From an uncultured Clostridia bacterium (GTDB lineage: Bacteria; Bacillota; Clostridia; Oscillospirales; Ruminococcaceae), in contig CAMZIK010000020.1 in NCBI GenBank assembly GCA_947307175.1, positions 1 to 36,673 of the forward strand: DNA of 36,673 nt, given 5' to 3'. Below, piece after piece: positions 20,633 through 28,690 of the stretch. Each line of letters starts with the position of its first letter. The first letter of the stretch is position 1. The notes under the pieces were generated by a model that saw only the letters and a list, made by a program, of their open reading frames with translations, did not search any database and had not been told where the DNA came from. The position numbers were made by a program, and so were the translations under genes.

Positions 20633-21442
20633 ATGAAGATAGTTACACTTGTGGAGAACAGCTGCGGGCGTGGCGGCTGCATCGCAGAGCATGGGCTGTC
20701 GGTATACATTGAAACGCAAAAGCACAAACTGCTGCTTGACGCAGGGCAGACAGATGCGGTGGTTAAAAATGCGGAGACTCTCGGCATTGACCTGTCGGCT
20801 GTTGACACGGTGATACTCAGCCACGGTCACTATGACCATTCGGGCGGGATAATGCCGTTTGCGAAGATAAATCCGAATGCAAAGATCATAATGCACAGCA
20901 AGGCTTCAGAGCCGCACTACAACGGTGAGCGGTACATCGGCATCGACAAGGCGATTCTTGACCTGCCGAATTTGCAGCTGGTCGGCGGTGATATTAAGCT
21001 TGACGAGGAGCTGTTTTTGTTCAGTGGTATCACGGGCAGGCGCTGCTACCCACAGGGAAACAAAAAGCTTTTAAGACTTGAAAACGGCGAAAAAGTTGCT
21101 GACGATTTTGCGCACGAACAATGCCTTGTCATCAGGCAGGACGGAAAAAGCTGGCTGCTTTCGGGCTGTTCGCACAACGGGATACTCAACATCCTTGACA
21201 GGTACAAAAAGCTCTTCGGGAACGCACCCGACTATGTTATCACGGGGTTTCATATGATGAAAAAGGACGGCGAACACACCGAGGAAGAAAAAGCTGTTAT
21301 CATTCAGACAGCGCAGGAGCTTGCGCAGATGGACACGGTATTTTACAGCGGACACTGCACGGGCATACCTGCTTTTGAGCTGATGAAAACGGTCATGGGA
21401 GACAAGCTTATCGCTATGCACAGCGGAGAAGAAATAATATGA
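20633..21442 (+). CDS. MBL-fold metallo-hydrolase
   Basis: The start at ATG 20633 (MKIVTLVENSCGRGGCIAEH...) is set by GGAAAGGGAG and the promoter at 20576-20604; a much longer in-frame reading overlaps the opposite gene and is rejected. The protein has 269 residues. VILSHGHYDHSGG (61-73) is the metallo-beta-lactamase HxHxDH motif. Further ligands are likely in LSGCSHNGILN and VITGFHM, and SGHCTG follows. The sequence resembles the archaeal and bacterial MBL proteins annotated as 7,8-dihydropterin-6-methyl-4-(beta-D-ribofuranosyl)aminobenzene-5'-phosphate synthase-like, a label usually given by homology only. The real substrate is unknown. The gene is alone and has its own terminator. Confidence 0.88.
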   Translation: MKIVTLVENSCGRGGCIAEHGLSVYIETQKHKLLLDAGQTDAVVKNAETLGIDLSAVDTVILSHGHYDHSGGIMPFAKINPNAKIIMHSKASEPHYNGERYIGIDKAILDLPNLQLVGGDIKLDEELFLFSGITGRRCYPQGNKKLLRLENGEKVADDFAHEQCLVIRQDGKSWLLSGCSHNGILNILDRYKKLFGNAPDYVITGFHMMKKDGEHTEEEKAVIIQTAQELAQMDTVFYSGHCTGIPAFELMKTVMGDKLIAMHSGEEII

Positions 21443-21443
21443 C

Positions 21444-21484
21444 AATATCCTCACAGCCATGAAAAACTGTGAGGATATTTTTAT
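21444..21484. terminator. Bidirectional terminator
   Basis: AATATCCTCACAG (21444-21456) pairs with CTGTGAGGATATT (21467-21479), then T residues. It separates the MBL gene from the convergent permease gene. Confidence 0.88.
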
Positions 21485-21506
21485 GACTTTAAAGGCGCAG
21501 ATGCTG

Positions 21507-23792
21507 TCACTCTTTGAGCGCCTGGACCATATCTATCTTTTTTATCCTGCGTGAAAGCAGAACTGTCGTGACTGCGGTGCAGACAAACACGGTGAGGCAC
21601 ACGACGATGAGGCTGAGGCTTCTAAGGGCGGAATATATCTTTATGGTGTCGTTTGAGAAGGTCGCACAGTAAAGTTCGAGGAATTTGCTGCCAAGGGGTA
21701 CTCCCAGCAGAGTGCCCAAGGCAAGAATGATGATATTCTCAAACGATGCGAGGGAGCGAATCTCGCCGAAATGGAAGCCGAGGACACGGAAGGTGTTATA
21801 CTCCTTTGTTCTTTCAAGAAAGCTCAGTATGCTGAGGTTATAAAGCACGATGATGACAAGAACGAAAGCCACGGCTTTCATAAGGGTGAACACGCCTGAT
21901 AACTTGGCTCTGAAATCTTCAAGATTGCTGCGCTGCTGTTCAGAGGTCATTATCTGTGAGATGCGGGTGTCATTTCTGAGGCTGTCGATACTGTCTGTCT
22001 GACCGATGAGCAGATGGGACGGGCGGAACTGTGCGCCTGCATCTGTCCAGCGCTGAGAGCCGATATAAAGCGTCTGCGGCATACCCGAAGGTATGATGCC
22101 GTCTACGGTCAATTCAAAGCTTTTGTTTGAAAAGGACGGGAAAAGCTTGATGCTGTCGCCTTTTTTCACGCCGAGAGAATCTGCCATGCCCTCGGTGATA
22201 TATACTCCGCTTTCGTCAAGCTTTTCTGAATCTTTGGTTTTCAGACCGAGATAGTCTCCGCTTGAAAAGACGGTGACGGGTTTAAAGCTTGTTTCGCTGT
22301 CGGTCGTTATCCTGCTCTGGACGGTCTGGATAAGCTGACCGTCAAGTTCATTTGTGAGTGAAGCGATCTGCTCTGGGGTATCTGCGGTATTGAGCGTGAG
22401 CTTATAGGAATAGACAAACTCTTCGGAATAGCTCCTTGAAGTGAGATCTTTTATCGAATCGGGCGTTCCGGAGCCGACCATGAGCAGCATAAAGCTGCCG
22501 CAGACGCTGATGATGCCAAGCAGGATACGGGACTTATGGGCAGAGGCATCACGGAGAGTCCATTTCATGCCGTAGCTCGCTGCGTTCCAGATATGACCTG
22601 CTCTTTCGATGAGGGTGCGGTTGGTGCGGGTGACCTTTCTATTTGCAGACTCGGCGGGCAGACCTTTCAGCGATTTTCTTGCGGCGAGAACTGAGGTCAG
22701 CAGAGACAGCGCAATTATCATAAGTATCACTATCAGCGAGCCTGCGGTGTGCTTTGTTTCCCACTCAGGCAGCGAGATCAGAGCTTTCTGCGATCTGCGT
22801 ATCACGGCGGAGAACGGATAGGACAGTGCAAATCCGAGCCCTGTTCCGAGGACGCTGACAAACAGTCCGTAGAGCGAATAGTAGAGCGTCAGTTTTGTAT
22901 TTGAAAAGCCGAGGGATTTGAGGGTGGTTATATCAGAGCCTTGTGCGTCTATCAGGCGCTTTATCGTGGTGCGCATGGACAGGACGGAAAGCAGGATAAA
23001 CAGCGCAGAGAAAAGCAGCGAGACTCTTTTGAGATTGTCTGCCTGTCCGCTTACGAATGCTACATCAAACAGGGTATCCCGGTCATAATAGGCGATGAAT
23101 CTTTCGCCGAGAAGCTCGTTGATATTAGCTTTGACTTCACTTTCGCTGCTTTTTATTTCAAGCAGGTCACAGTTGATCTTTATGCCGAGTTTTTCGGGCA
23201 GGTCGTCGCTGATAAAGCCGTAGCCGTACTGTTTATGCTCGGGGATATAATAATCGGTCGTGCCGACGTAATGCGTTCTCTCGGCGGACATGGCTATGCC
23301 TGCGACAGTCGGGCGGACGGTCTTTGCACCAAAGGATATTTCTACCGTCTGTCCTGCGGTGATGCCGTTTTCCCTTGCATAGTCCGGGTCGAGCCAGATG
23401 CTGTTTTCAAGAGACTTATCGTATTTTTCTCCGCTTACAAGTTTCATTGTGGATATATTTGCGGTGCCTGCGGTATCAAGGCTGAGGCTTGTATCATTTC
23501 CGTCATCTGAAACAGATGCGGCGGTTATGCGCAGGCGCTCTGAGACTTCGGAAACGCCTTTCATTTTTTCTATCTGTGCGATGTCTTTATCGGTGAAATA
23601 CGATGCGTACACCCACTCGTCAGCAAGGTTCGTTTCGTCAACATAGGAATCAAACTCGTATTCGATGCCTCTCCAGATACCCTCAAGCCCGCTGTATATC
23701 ACAACAGACAGCACTGCAAGCAGCAGCACCGATGCAAACTGGAGCTTGAACTGCCGCACGCTTCTTATCATTTTTTTGAACAGGGAAGTCAT
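21507..23792 (-). CDS. ABC transporter permease, FtsX/MacB type
   Basis: A 761-residue membrane protein. It opens with an N-terminal hydrophobic segment (FASVLLLAVLSVVIYSGL) and a long extracytoplasmic domain (about 45-250). An FtsX core with three spans follows (ADNLKRVSLLFSALFILLSV, LYYSLYGLFVSVLGTGLGFA, and one near 345-365). A second extracytoplasmic region (about 435-635) and another FtsX core (KAVAFVLVIIVLYNLSILSF through VCLTVFVCTAVTTVLLSRRI) complete it. This duplicated FtsX layout is that of large permeases of the MacB/YknZ/BceB relatives, which work as mechanotransmitters or exporters rather than importers. GAGAGGAGACAACA precedes the ATG. It is the second gene after its ATPase and is closed by a terminator. 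Antimicrobial-peptide or lipid handling is likely but unproven. Confidence 0.9.
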   Translation of the reverse strand: MTSLFKKMIRSVRQFKLQFASVLLLAVLSVVIYSGLEGIWRGIEYEFDSYVDETNLADEWVYASYFTDKDIAQIEKMKGVSEVSERLRITAASVSDDGNDTSLSLDTAGTANISTMKLVSGEKYDKSLENSIWLDPDYARENGITAGQTVEISFGAKTVRPTVAGIAMSAERTHYVGTTDYYIPEHKQYGYGFISDDLPEKLGIKINCDLLEIKSSESEVKANINELLGERFIAYYDRDTLFDVAFVSGQADNLKRVSLLFSALFILLSVLSMRTTIKRLIDAQGSDITTLKSLGFSNTKLTLYYSLYGLFVSVLGTGLGFALSYPFSAVIRRSQKALISLPEWETKHTAGSLIVILMIIALSLLTSVLAARKSLKGLPAESANRKVTRTNRTLIERAGHIWNAASYGMKWTLRDASAHKSRILLGIISVCGSFMLLMVGSGTPDSIKDLTSRSYSEEFVYSYKLTLNTADTPEQIASLTNELDGQLIQTVQSRITTDSETSFKPVTVFSSGDYLGLKTKDSEKLDESGVYITEGMADSLGVKKGDSIKLFPSFSNKSFELTVDGIIPSGMPQTLYIGSQRWTDAGAQFRPSHLLIGQTDSIDSLRNDTRISQIMTSEQQRSNLEDFRAKLSGVFTLMKAVAFVLVIIVLYNLSILSFLERTKEYNTFRVLGFHFGEIRSLASFENIIILALGTLLGVPLGSKFLELYCATFSNDTIKIYSALRSLSLIVVCLTVFVCTAVTTVLLSRRIKKIDMVQALKE

Positions 23793-23830
23793 TGTTGTCT
23801 CCTCTCTTTTGTTCTATGTTCTTTGTTCTA

Positions 23831-24523
23831 TCACACTGCTTTTTTATCTGTCAGTTTTTCATAGGGTCTTTCGTCGGCTACTATCTTTCCGTCACGCAGG
23901 CGGATAACGTGGTCGGCTATTTTGGCGACATCGGGATTGTGGGTCACGACGACTACGGCGGTGTCCTTGTTTCTTGAATACTTTTTAAGGAGTGCAAATA
24001 TCTTTTCTCCCGTTGCGACATCGAGCGCTCCTGTTGGCTCATCGCAAAGCAGAAGCCTGGGGGACTTGGCAACGGCTCTTGCTATTGCGACTCTCTGCAT
24101 CTCGCCGCCTGAAAGCTGGCTGGGAAAGCTCTTCATTCGCTTTTCAAGCCCGACATCTTTGAGCGCTTCGGCTGCTTTATCGGTATTGCCGTTGAGGTCG
24201 GCTGCGATGCCGACATTTTCAAATGCGGTAAGGTTTTCAACGAGGTTATAGAACTGGAACACGAAGCCGACATTCTTTCTGCGGTAGTCGGTGAGCTTTT
24301 TTTCGGAAAGCTGGGAGATGTCCTCGCCTTCGATGAGTATCTGTCCGCTCGTTGGTCTGTCCATTCCGCCGAGCATATTGAGCATGGTGCTTTTGCCGCT
24401 TCCTGAAGGACCGAGGATCACGGTGAACTCTCCTGCTCTTATCTCTGCGCAGATGCCTGCGAGCGCGGCGATCTCCTCGCTGCCTGACTTATACTTCTTT
24501 ACGATGTTTCTGATGGTTATCAT
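23831..24523 (-). CDS. ABC transporter ATPase, MacB/LolD type
   Basis: A 230-residue nucleotide-binding subunit with all motifs: Walker A GPSGSGKST (38-46), Q-loop FQFYNL, signature LSGGEMQRVAIARA (137-150), Walker B LLLCDEPTGALD (157-168) and the switch His195 in VVVTHN. It resembles the LolD/MacB/BceA group that pairs with FtsX-type permeases. GAGAGGAGACAGCT precedes the ATG. The permease follows after 38 nt. Expression starts at a promoter that overlaps that of the divergent TetR regulator. Confidence 0.95.
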   Translation of the reverse strand: MITIRNIVKKYKSGSEEIAALAGICAEIRAGEFTVILGPSGSGKSTMLNMLGGMDRPTSGQILIEGEDISQLSEKKLTDYRRKNVGFVFQFYNLVENLTAFENVGIAADLNGNTDKAAEALKDVGLEKRMKSFPSQLSGGEMQRVAIARAVAKSPRLLLCDEPTGALDVATGEKIFALLKKYSRNKDTAVVVVTHNPDVAKIADHVIRLRDGKIVADERPYEKLTDKKAV

Positions 24524-24563
24524 AGCTGTCTCCTCTCTTTTTTTCTTTATTTTTTTATTTTTT

Positions 24564-24669
24564 AAAGCGACACACTTGTGTAACTTCTGAGGATATGATA
24601 TAATAGGTTTATCGAAAAGTCAACAGGATTTGCGAAAGATACACGATTTTGTAGATTGTGTGTCACTTT
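24564..24669. promoter_or_regulatory. Overlapping divergent promoters flanked by inverted operator half-sites
   Basis: For the plus strand: TTGTGT (24576-24581), 17 nt, TATAAT (24599-24604), serving the TetR gene. For the minus strand: TTGACT (24618-24623), 17 nt, TATCAT (24595-24600), serving the ABC unit. The -10 boxes overlap, so the two promoters exclude each other. AAAGCGACACAC (24564-24575) and GTGTGTCACTTT (24658-24669) are near-perfect inverted copies (11 of 12) placed outside both promoters. They are good candidates for TetR binding, with centres about 94 bp apart, which would need looping or two separate dimers. Confidence 0.75.
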
Positions 24670-24685
24670 TGAAAGGAGCGGTTTT

Positions 24686-25285
24686 ATGAACGATTCAACT
24701 AACCCGTCGGCTGTAAGATCAAAGACGGAGATATGCGAGGCACTTTTGCGGCTGATGGAAAAACACCCTTACGAAGAGATAACCGTCAAGCAGATAGCGC
24801 TGGAGGCAAAGCTGGTGCGAAAGACGTTTTACCGCAACTTCGATTCAAAGGAAGACGTGCTTGAAGCAATACTTGACATTCTTGTAACTGAATATAAAAA
24901 CCACCTTATAATGTTCAATAGGGTCATGCCGGTAGATATTATATTCAAGTTCTGTATTGACCGCAAGCATCTGCTGCTTTTGTTTGACAAAAACGATATG
25001 ATGTACCGCATACTGCAAAAGCTCAACAACGCACTGCCCGAAAAGCACGAGGAACTCAAAGCGCTTGGTATGGTACCGCAGGAGCTGTTCGGAGAGCTTG
25101 ACACTACATACCTGATACCGATGAACATAGGCGGGATCTGGAACATCATATGTATGTGGGTACACGGAGGAATGAAGGACGATCCGAAGAAGATCTCGGC
25201 AGATCTGACAGAATACATCATTATGATGGGTGAATATGCGAAGAAGATGAAAGCGCAGGGCGCTGCAAAAAGACTGTCAGAGTGA
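24686..25285 (+). CDS. TetR-family regulator of the divergent ABC unit
   Basis: I place the start at ATG 24686 (MNDSTNPSAVRSKTEICEAL...), with GAAAGGAGCGG upstream, giving 199 residues. The first 65 residues hold the TetR domain: RSKTEICEALLRLMEKHPYEEI, then TVKQIALEAKLVRKTFYRNF. The C-terminal 130 residues are helical (VMPVDIIFKFCIDRKHLLLLF, GGIWNIICMWVHGGMKDDPK), similar in shape to the regulator at 1545-2120 and to the TetR_C_7-like type of Firmicutes. It is divergent from the ABC ATPase and permease and is expected to repress them. No terminator is visible between it and the next promoter. Confidence 0.88.
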   Translation: MNDSTNPSAVRSKTEICEALLRLMEKHPYEEITVKQIALEAKLVRKTFYRNFDSKEDVLEAILDILVTEYKNHLIMFNRVMPVDIIFKFCIDRKHLLLLFDKNDMMYRILQKLNNALPEKHEELKALGMVPQELFGELDTTYLIPMNIGGIWNIICMWVHGGMKDDPKKISADLTEYIIMMGEYAKKMKAQGAAKRLSE

Positions 25286-25311
25286 GAATAGCAGTTTACT
25301 TTTCAGGATCA

Positions 25312-25427
25312 TTGACATCTTTCTTATACATATGGTATAATGTTTGTAGTCATTTTTCGGCGGCAGAAACGATAGGCGCTCATCTGCCGCTGTGGTCATA
25401 TCACTAAGCAGGATAACGGAGGGAATA
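25312..25427 (+). promoter_or_regulatory. Promoter and 5' UTR hairpin of the AAA+ cassette
   Basis: TTGACA (25312-25317), 18 nt, TATAAT (25336-25341). The leader contains GCGGCAGA (25360-25367) pairing exactly with TCTGCCGC (25383-25390), with no T-run after it, then GGAGGGAAT before ATG 25427. The hairpin might stabilise the transcript or bind a factor. Confidence 0.8.
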
Positions 25428-27646
25428 TGGAAATAAATAAACTATACAGTTCGTTTTTTGATCTGAGCGATCTGCTTGTCCCATATACAAATGATGATGA
25501 GTTCCTGAAGGATATATTTGCTTATCTGGATCTGTGTTTCACGCTCGTTACGGGAGCAAGAGGCTTTGATTCGGATAGTATACCCAAGCGTGATGAGACG
25601 GGACAGGCGTTGGGTATGTCGGTATCATCTGGCGATCTGGGTGAGCTGCTTATTTCAAGACGCTATAACAGCAGCGGCGACAGACTGTCAGCAGAAGCTT
25701 TGGAGCAGGCAGAAAGTGCTTATTTTCACATCGAGTGCAGAAAAAAGCGCGGGCTTGCAAACGGCTTTATGCCAAGGTTTGAAATGATATGTCTGAAATT
25801 CGGTCTGAGCGAGCTTGAACGTTTCTCGCTGCTGCTGGCATTGTCGGTAGAATACGACAGAAAATACGAAGCGGTATACACATATCTGCATAACAATTCG
25901 AGTGATTTCTACCCTACCAAATGGCTTGCGGTAAGGCTGTATGAGTATCTGTTCGGCAAGAGTGCGGATCACTGTGCATTGATGGCTGACTCGCCGCTTT
26001 GCAGATTTCTGTGTGACCGTGGACAAAAGCGCCGTGAGCGTGGTGAAAGTGCGCAGAGACTTATGCTTTCATCAAGGGTCGCATCGTATATCCTTGGCAG
26101 GAATGTGATAGACAACTCTCTGAGCGAATTTTGCAGAGTGTATCCTGATTTTGATGAAAAGCATCATGTTAACAACAGAGAGGACACCTTCGGTTTTATA
26201 CGTGATCTGTTCATGGACAAGGCGTTCAAGAAGGATATCCACTTCGTTCTGAACATATACGGTCCGACAGGCATAGGCAGAAGATACGCTGCTGCAAGAG
26301 CCGCCGGAAGCGTCGGTATAAATATGCTTGACATTGACCTGCACAAGCTTATATCGATACATTATGATGAGATGAAAAAGTATCTTGATAAGATATATAC
26401 GGAGACGGAACTGCTGGGTGCGATACCCTGCTTCACGGTCGACACGACACTGACGGAGAGCGACAACGAAGGCGGAATCAGGAAGTCTCCTCTTGCACTG
26501 AGGATAAATCGTGCCGCAGATTATATCACATCGCTGTTCGGTTTCTTTTTCTGGATAACTCCTGAAAAAAGCGATATGTTCGCTCAGGAGGAGGTCCAGT
26601 TCATCAGCGTGGAGCTGCCGATGCTCAATGCAAATGAGAGAAAGAGCTTCTGGGACTGTTTCCTGGAAGACTACCCTGACACTACGATATTTGCAAATCA
26701 GTATATTCTGACACCTGACGGTGTGATGAAAGCTGCGGCTTCCGCTATCGATATAGCGAGGCTGCGAGGCACAAAGCCCGACCATTCCATTGTTGCTGAG
26801 GCTGTGCGCCTGCATACGGTAAATCAGCTCGGAAGCTACGCAACAAAGATAAATGCGGTATTCACATGGGACGACCTGGTGGTAAGCGACGATCAGAAGA
26901 GGAAAATGAAGATGATATGCGATCAGGTAAAGTACCGCAGCGTTGTCAACGAGGATTGGGGCTTCCGCAAAAAATCGCCTTACGGCAGAGGATTATGTGC
27001 GCTGTTTTACGGCTCACCGGGTACAGGCAAGACTATGGCTGTACAGGTGATGGCAAATGAGCTTGGACTTGACCTGTACCGCATCGACCTGTCACAGCTG
27101 TCAAGCAAATATATCGGCGAGACACAGAAGAACATCTCTGCGCTGTTCAACAAGGCAAAGAACATCAATGCGATGCTGTTCTTCGATGAGGCGGATTCGA
27201 TGTTTGCCAAGCGCTCGGAGGTAAAGGACTCAAATGACCGCTACGCCAATGCTGACACGGCATTCCTGCTGCAGAAGCTTGAGGACTATGAGGGAATAAC
27301 TATTCTTGCGACCAACTATGTAAATAACATTGACGATGCTTTCAAGCGAAGGATCAAATTTATGATCAACTTTGTATTCCCGACTCCTGATGTGCGGCTG
27401 AAGCTGTGGAAGCAGATTCTTCCTGCAGATGCCCGTACAGATGAGCAGATAGATTTTGAGTTCTATGCAAAGAACTTTGAGCTGTCGGGAAGCAATATCA
27501 AGGAGATACTTACAAATGCGGCATTCCTTGCGGCTGCTGATAATTCTGGTATACGCAACTGCCACATCATTGAGGCTATCAAGCTCAACTTCTCCAAATA
27601 CGGAAAGATACTCACAAACAGTGATTTCGGTTATCTGGGAACGTAA
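25427..27646 (+). CDS. Tandem AAA+ ATPase with degenerate first module
   Basis: A 739-residue protein. Residues 1-240 are a helical N-terminal region without known motif (LKFGLSELERFSLLLALSVE, WLAVRLYEYLF). Residues 250-470 form an AAA-like module with a degenerate P-loop: IYGPTGIGRR (277-286) lacks the Lys-Thr of Walker A. Residues 480-720 are an intact AAA+ module: YGSPGTGKT (528-536), FFDEAD Walker B (585-590), ATN sensor (628-630), and RR near 641-642 as arginine finger. This resembles the AAA+ ATPases carried by contractile-injection (eCIS) loci and other two-ring AAA proteins. It should hydrolyse ATP to remodel or unfold a protein. It leads a four-gene operon; partners are probably the two small proteins and the 660-residue protein. 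No protease or tail genes are near. Confidence 0.85.
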   Translation: MEINKLYSSFFDLSDLLVPYTNDDEFLKDIFAYLDLCFTLVTGARGFDSDSIPKRDETGQALGMSVSSGDLGELLISRRYNSSGDRLSAEALEQAESAYFHIECRKKRGLANGFMPRFEMICLKFGLSELERFSLLLALSVEYDRKYEAVYTYLHNNSSDFYPTKWLAVRLYEYLFGKSADHCALMADSPLCRFLCDRGQKRRERGESAQRLMLSSRVASYILGRNVIDNSLSEFCRVYPDFDEKHHVNNREDTFGFIRDLFMDKAFKKDIHFVLNIYGPTGIGRRYAAARAAGSVGINMLDIDLHKLISIHYDEMKKYLDKIYTETELLGAIPCFTVDTTLTESDNEGGIRKSPLALRINRAADYITSLFGFFFWITPEKSDMFAQEEVQFISVELPMLNANERKSFWDCFLEDYPDTTIFANQYILTPDGVMKAAASAIDIARLRGTKPDHSIVAEAVRLHTVNQLGSYATKINAVFTWDDLVVSDDQKRKMKMICDQVKYRSVVNEDWGFRKKSPYGRGLCALFYGSPGTGKTMAVQVMANELGLDLYRIDLSQLSSKYIGETQKNISALFNKAKNINAMLFFDEADSMFAKRSEVKDSNDRYANADTAFLLQKLEDYEGITILATNYVNNIDDAFKRRIKFMINFVFPTPDVRLKLWKQILPADARTDEQIDFEFYAKNFELSGSNIKEILTNAAFLAAADNSGIRNCHIIEAIKLNFSKYGKILTNSDFGYLGT

Positions 27647-27661
27647 TGAAGGACGGTACTT

Positions 27662-28168
27662 ATGGATACGAATGAAATAACAGAATATCTTAAAATACTG
27701 AAAAATGCCGTATCGGGTACGGCGGAGCACACGGAGATACAGCAGACAGAAGAAGGTCCTGCGCTGCTGTTTACGGTCGCATCACCGTTTGACGAAAATG
27801 GTGAGATCGGCTGCCGTATAATGCTGCTGCCAGATGACAGCGGCTGTGTAACAGTCGAAATGATGATGTTTCTTTTCGGCAATATCAAAAGCGATATGTT
27901 TTCCGATCTTGATATACTGCTCAATGCGGTCAATGAACGCATAATGACAGGAAGCTACCGACTTTTCGACGATCAGGGTATGATACTTTTTGTGCAGAGC
28001 CTTATGCTTGATGGGTCTGTAAGCGAGAAAACCGCTGTGACACTCATAGGAAAGACGCTTTCGGCAATGGAGTACACGGTGTATGATACCGCAGGTGTGA
28101 TGATAAGCTATCTTGGCGGTAATTCACTCGGAAGCATTATGGACGAGCTTGACAAGGGTGAGGAATGA
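27662..28168 (+). CDS. YbjN/secretion-chaperone-like small protein A
   Basis: A 168-residue acidic protein that starts 15 nt after the AAA+ gene. The pattern of an N-terminal helix, strands (ALLFTVASPFD, GCRIMLLPDDSGCVTVEMMM), a helix with LNAVNERIMTGSYRLF, strands (DDQGMILFVQSLMLD) and a long helix (VSEKTAVTLIGKTLSAMEYT) fits the YbjN fold, which is related to type III secretion chaperones. The same order is found in the next gene (LTRYLNKFLSTGCFVI, NDGDVFFRHSFVID), so the two are distant paralogs. It is likely cytoplasmic and may bind the 660-residue protein or the ATPase. This role is inferred from fold pattern and context. Confidence 0.75.
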   Translation: MDTNEITEYLKILKNAVSGTAEHTEIQQTEEGPALLFTVASPFDENGEIGCRIMLLPDDSGCVTVEMMMFLFGNIKSDMFSDLDILLNAVNERIMTGSYRLFDDQGMILFVQSLMLDGSVSEKTAVTLIGKTLSAMEYTVYDTAGVMISYLGGNSLGSIMDELDKGEE

Positions 28169-28171
28169 CTT

Positions 28172-28675
28172 ATGAACAAACAATTGGATACAAGTTTTAT
28201 TGAAGAATTTGCACAGGTCCTCACCGCAGGCGGAACTGAGGCGGCAGTCGGTGATATTGAAGGCGATCGCACGTTAATTGTCGAGGCGGCAGAAAACGGT
28301 GCTGCGGCAGGCTATACTCTTTCGATAGCGCATCCATACGAGGACATGACCTGTGTATATCTGCTGTTTCCGATGTTCTCGGGTCTTGGAAGAGATACTG
28401 CGGACAGTATTGTTCCGCTTACACGGTATCTGAACAAGTTCCTTTCAACAGGCTGTTTCGTTATATCCGCAAATGACGGAGATGTGTTTTTCCGCCATAG
28501 TTTTGTAATAGACGAAGGAATGGATAAAGAGGCGCTGTTCATGCTGACTGCGCAGATAATCGATATTTGTGCGCAGACGGCAGCGGAAGGTATGGATATG
28601 CTTGCGCCTGTCATAGAAGGCAGAACTCCAGCGGAGAAGCTTTTGAATGATGACTGTGCAATAATACAGCAGTAA
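28172..28675 (+). CDS. YbjN/secretion-chaperone-like small protein B
   Basis: A 167-residue acidic protein starting 3 nt after the previous stop, with GGGTGAGGAATG as ribosome site inside the previous gene's end. It shares the fold order of its neighbour: N-terminal helix, strands (GYTLSIAHPYEDMTCVYLLF), a helix with an Asn-Lys-x3-Ser-Thr-Gly turn, NDGDVFFRHSFVID, and a helix (KEALFMLTAQIIDICAQ). The two proteins align in pattern but have low identity, so they may form a heterodimer or serve different clients. A C-terminal extension (APVIEGRTPAEKLLNDD) is not shared. Function is inferred from context only. Confidence 0.75.
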   Translation: MNKQLDTSFIEEFAQVLTAGGTEAAVGDIEGDRTLIVEAAENGAAAGYTLSIAHPYEDMTCVYLLFPMFSGLGRDTADSIVPLTRYLNKFLSTGCFVISANDGDVFFRHSFVIDEGMDKEALFMLTAQIIDICAQTAAEGMDMLAPVIEGRTPAEKLLNDDCAIIQQ

Positions 28676-28690
28676 AGGAGGGTATGATCT

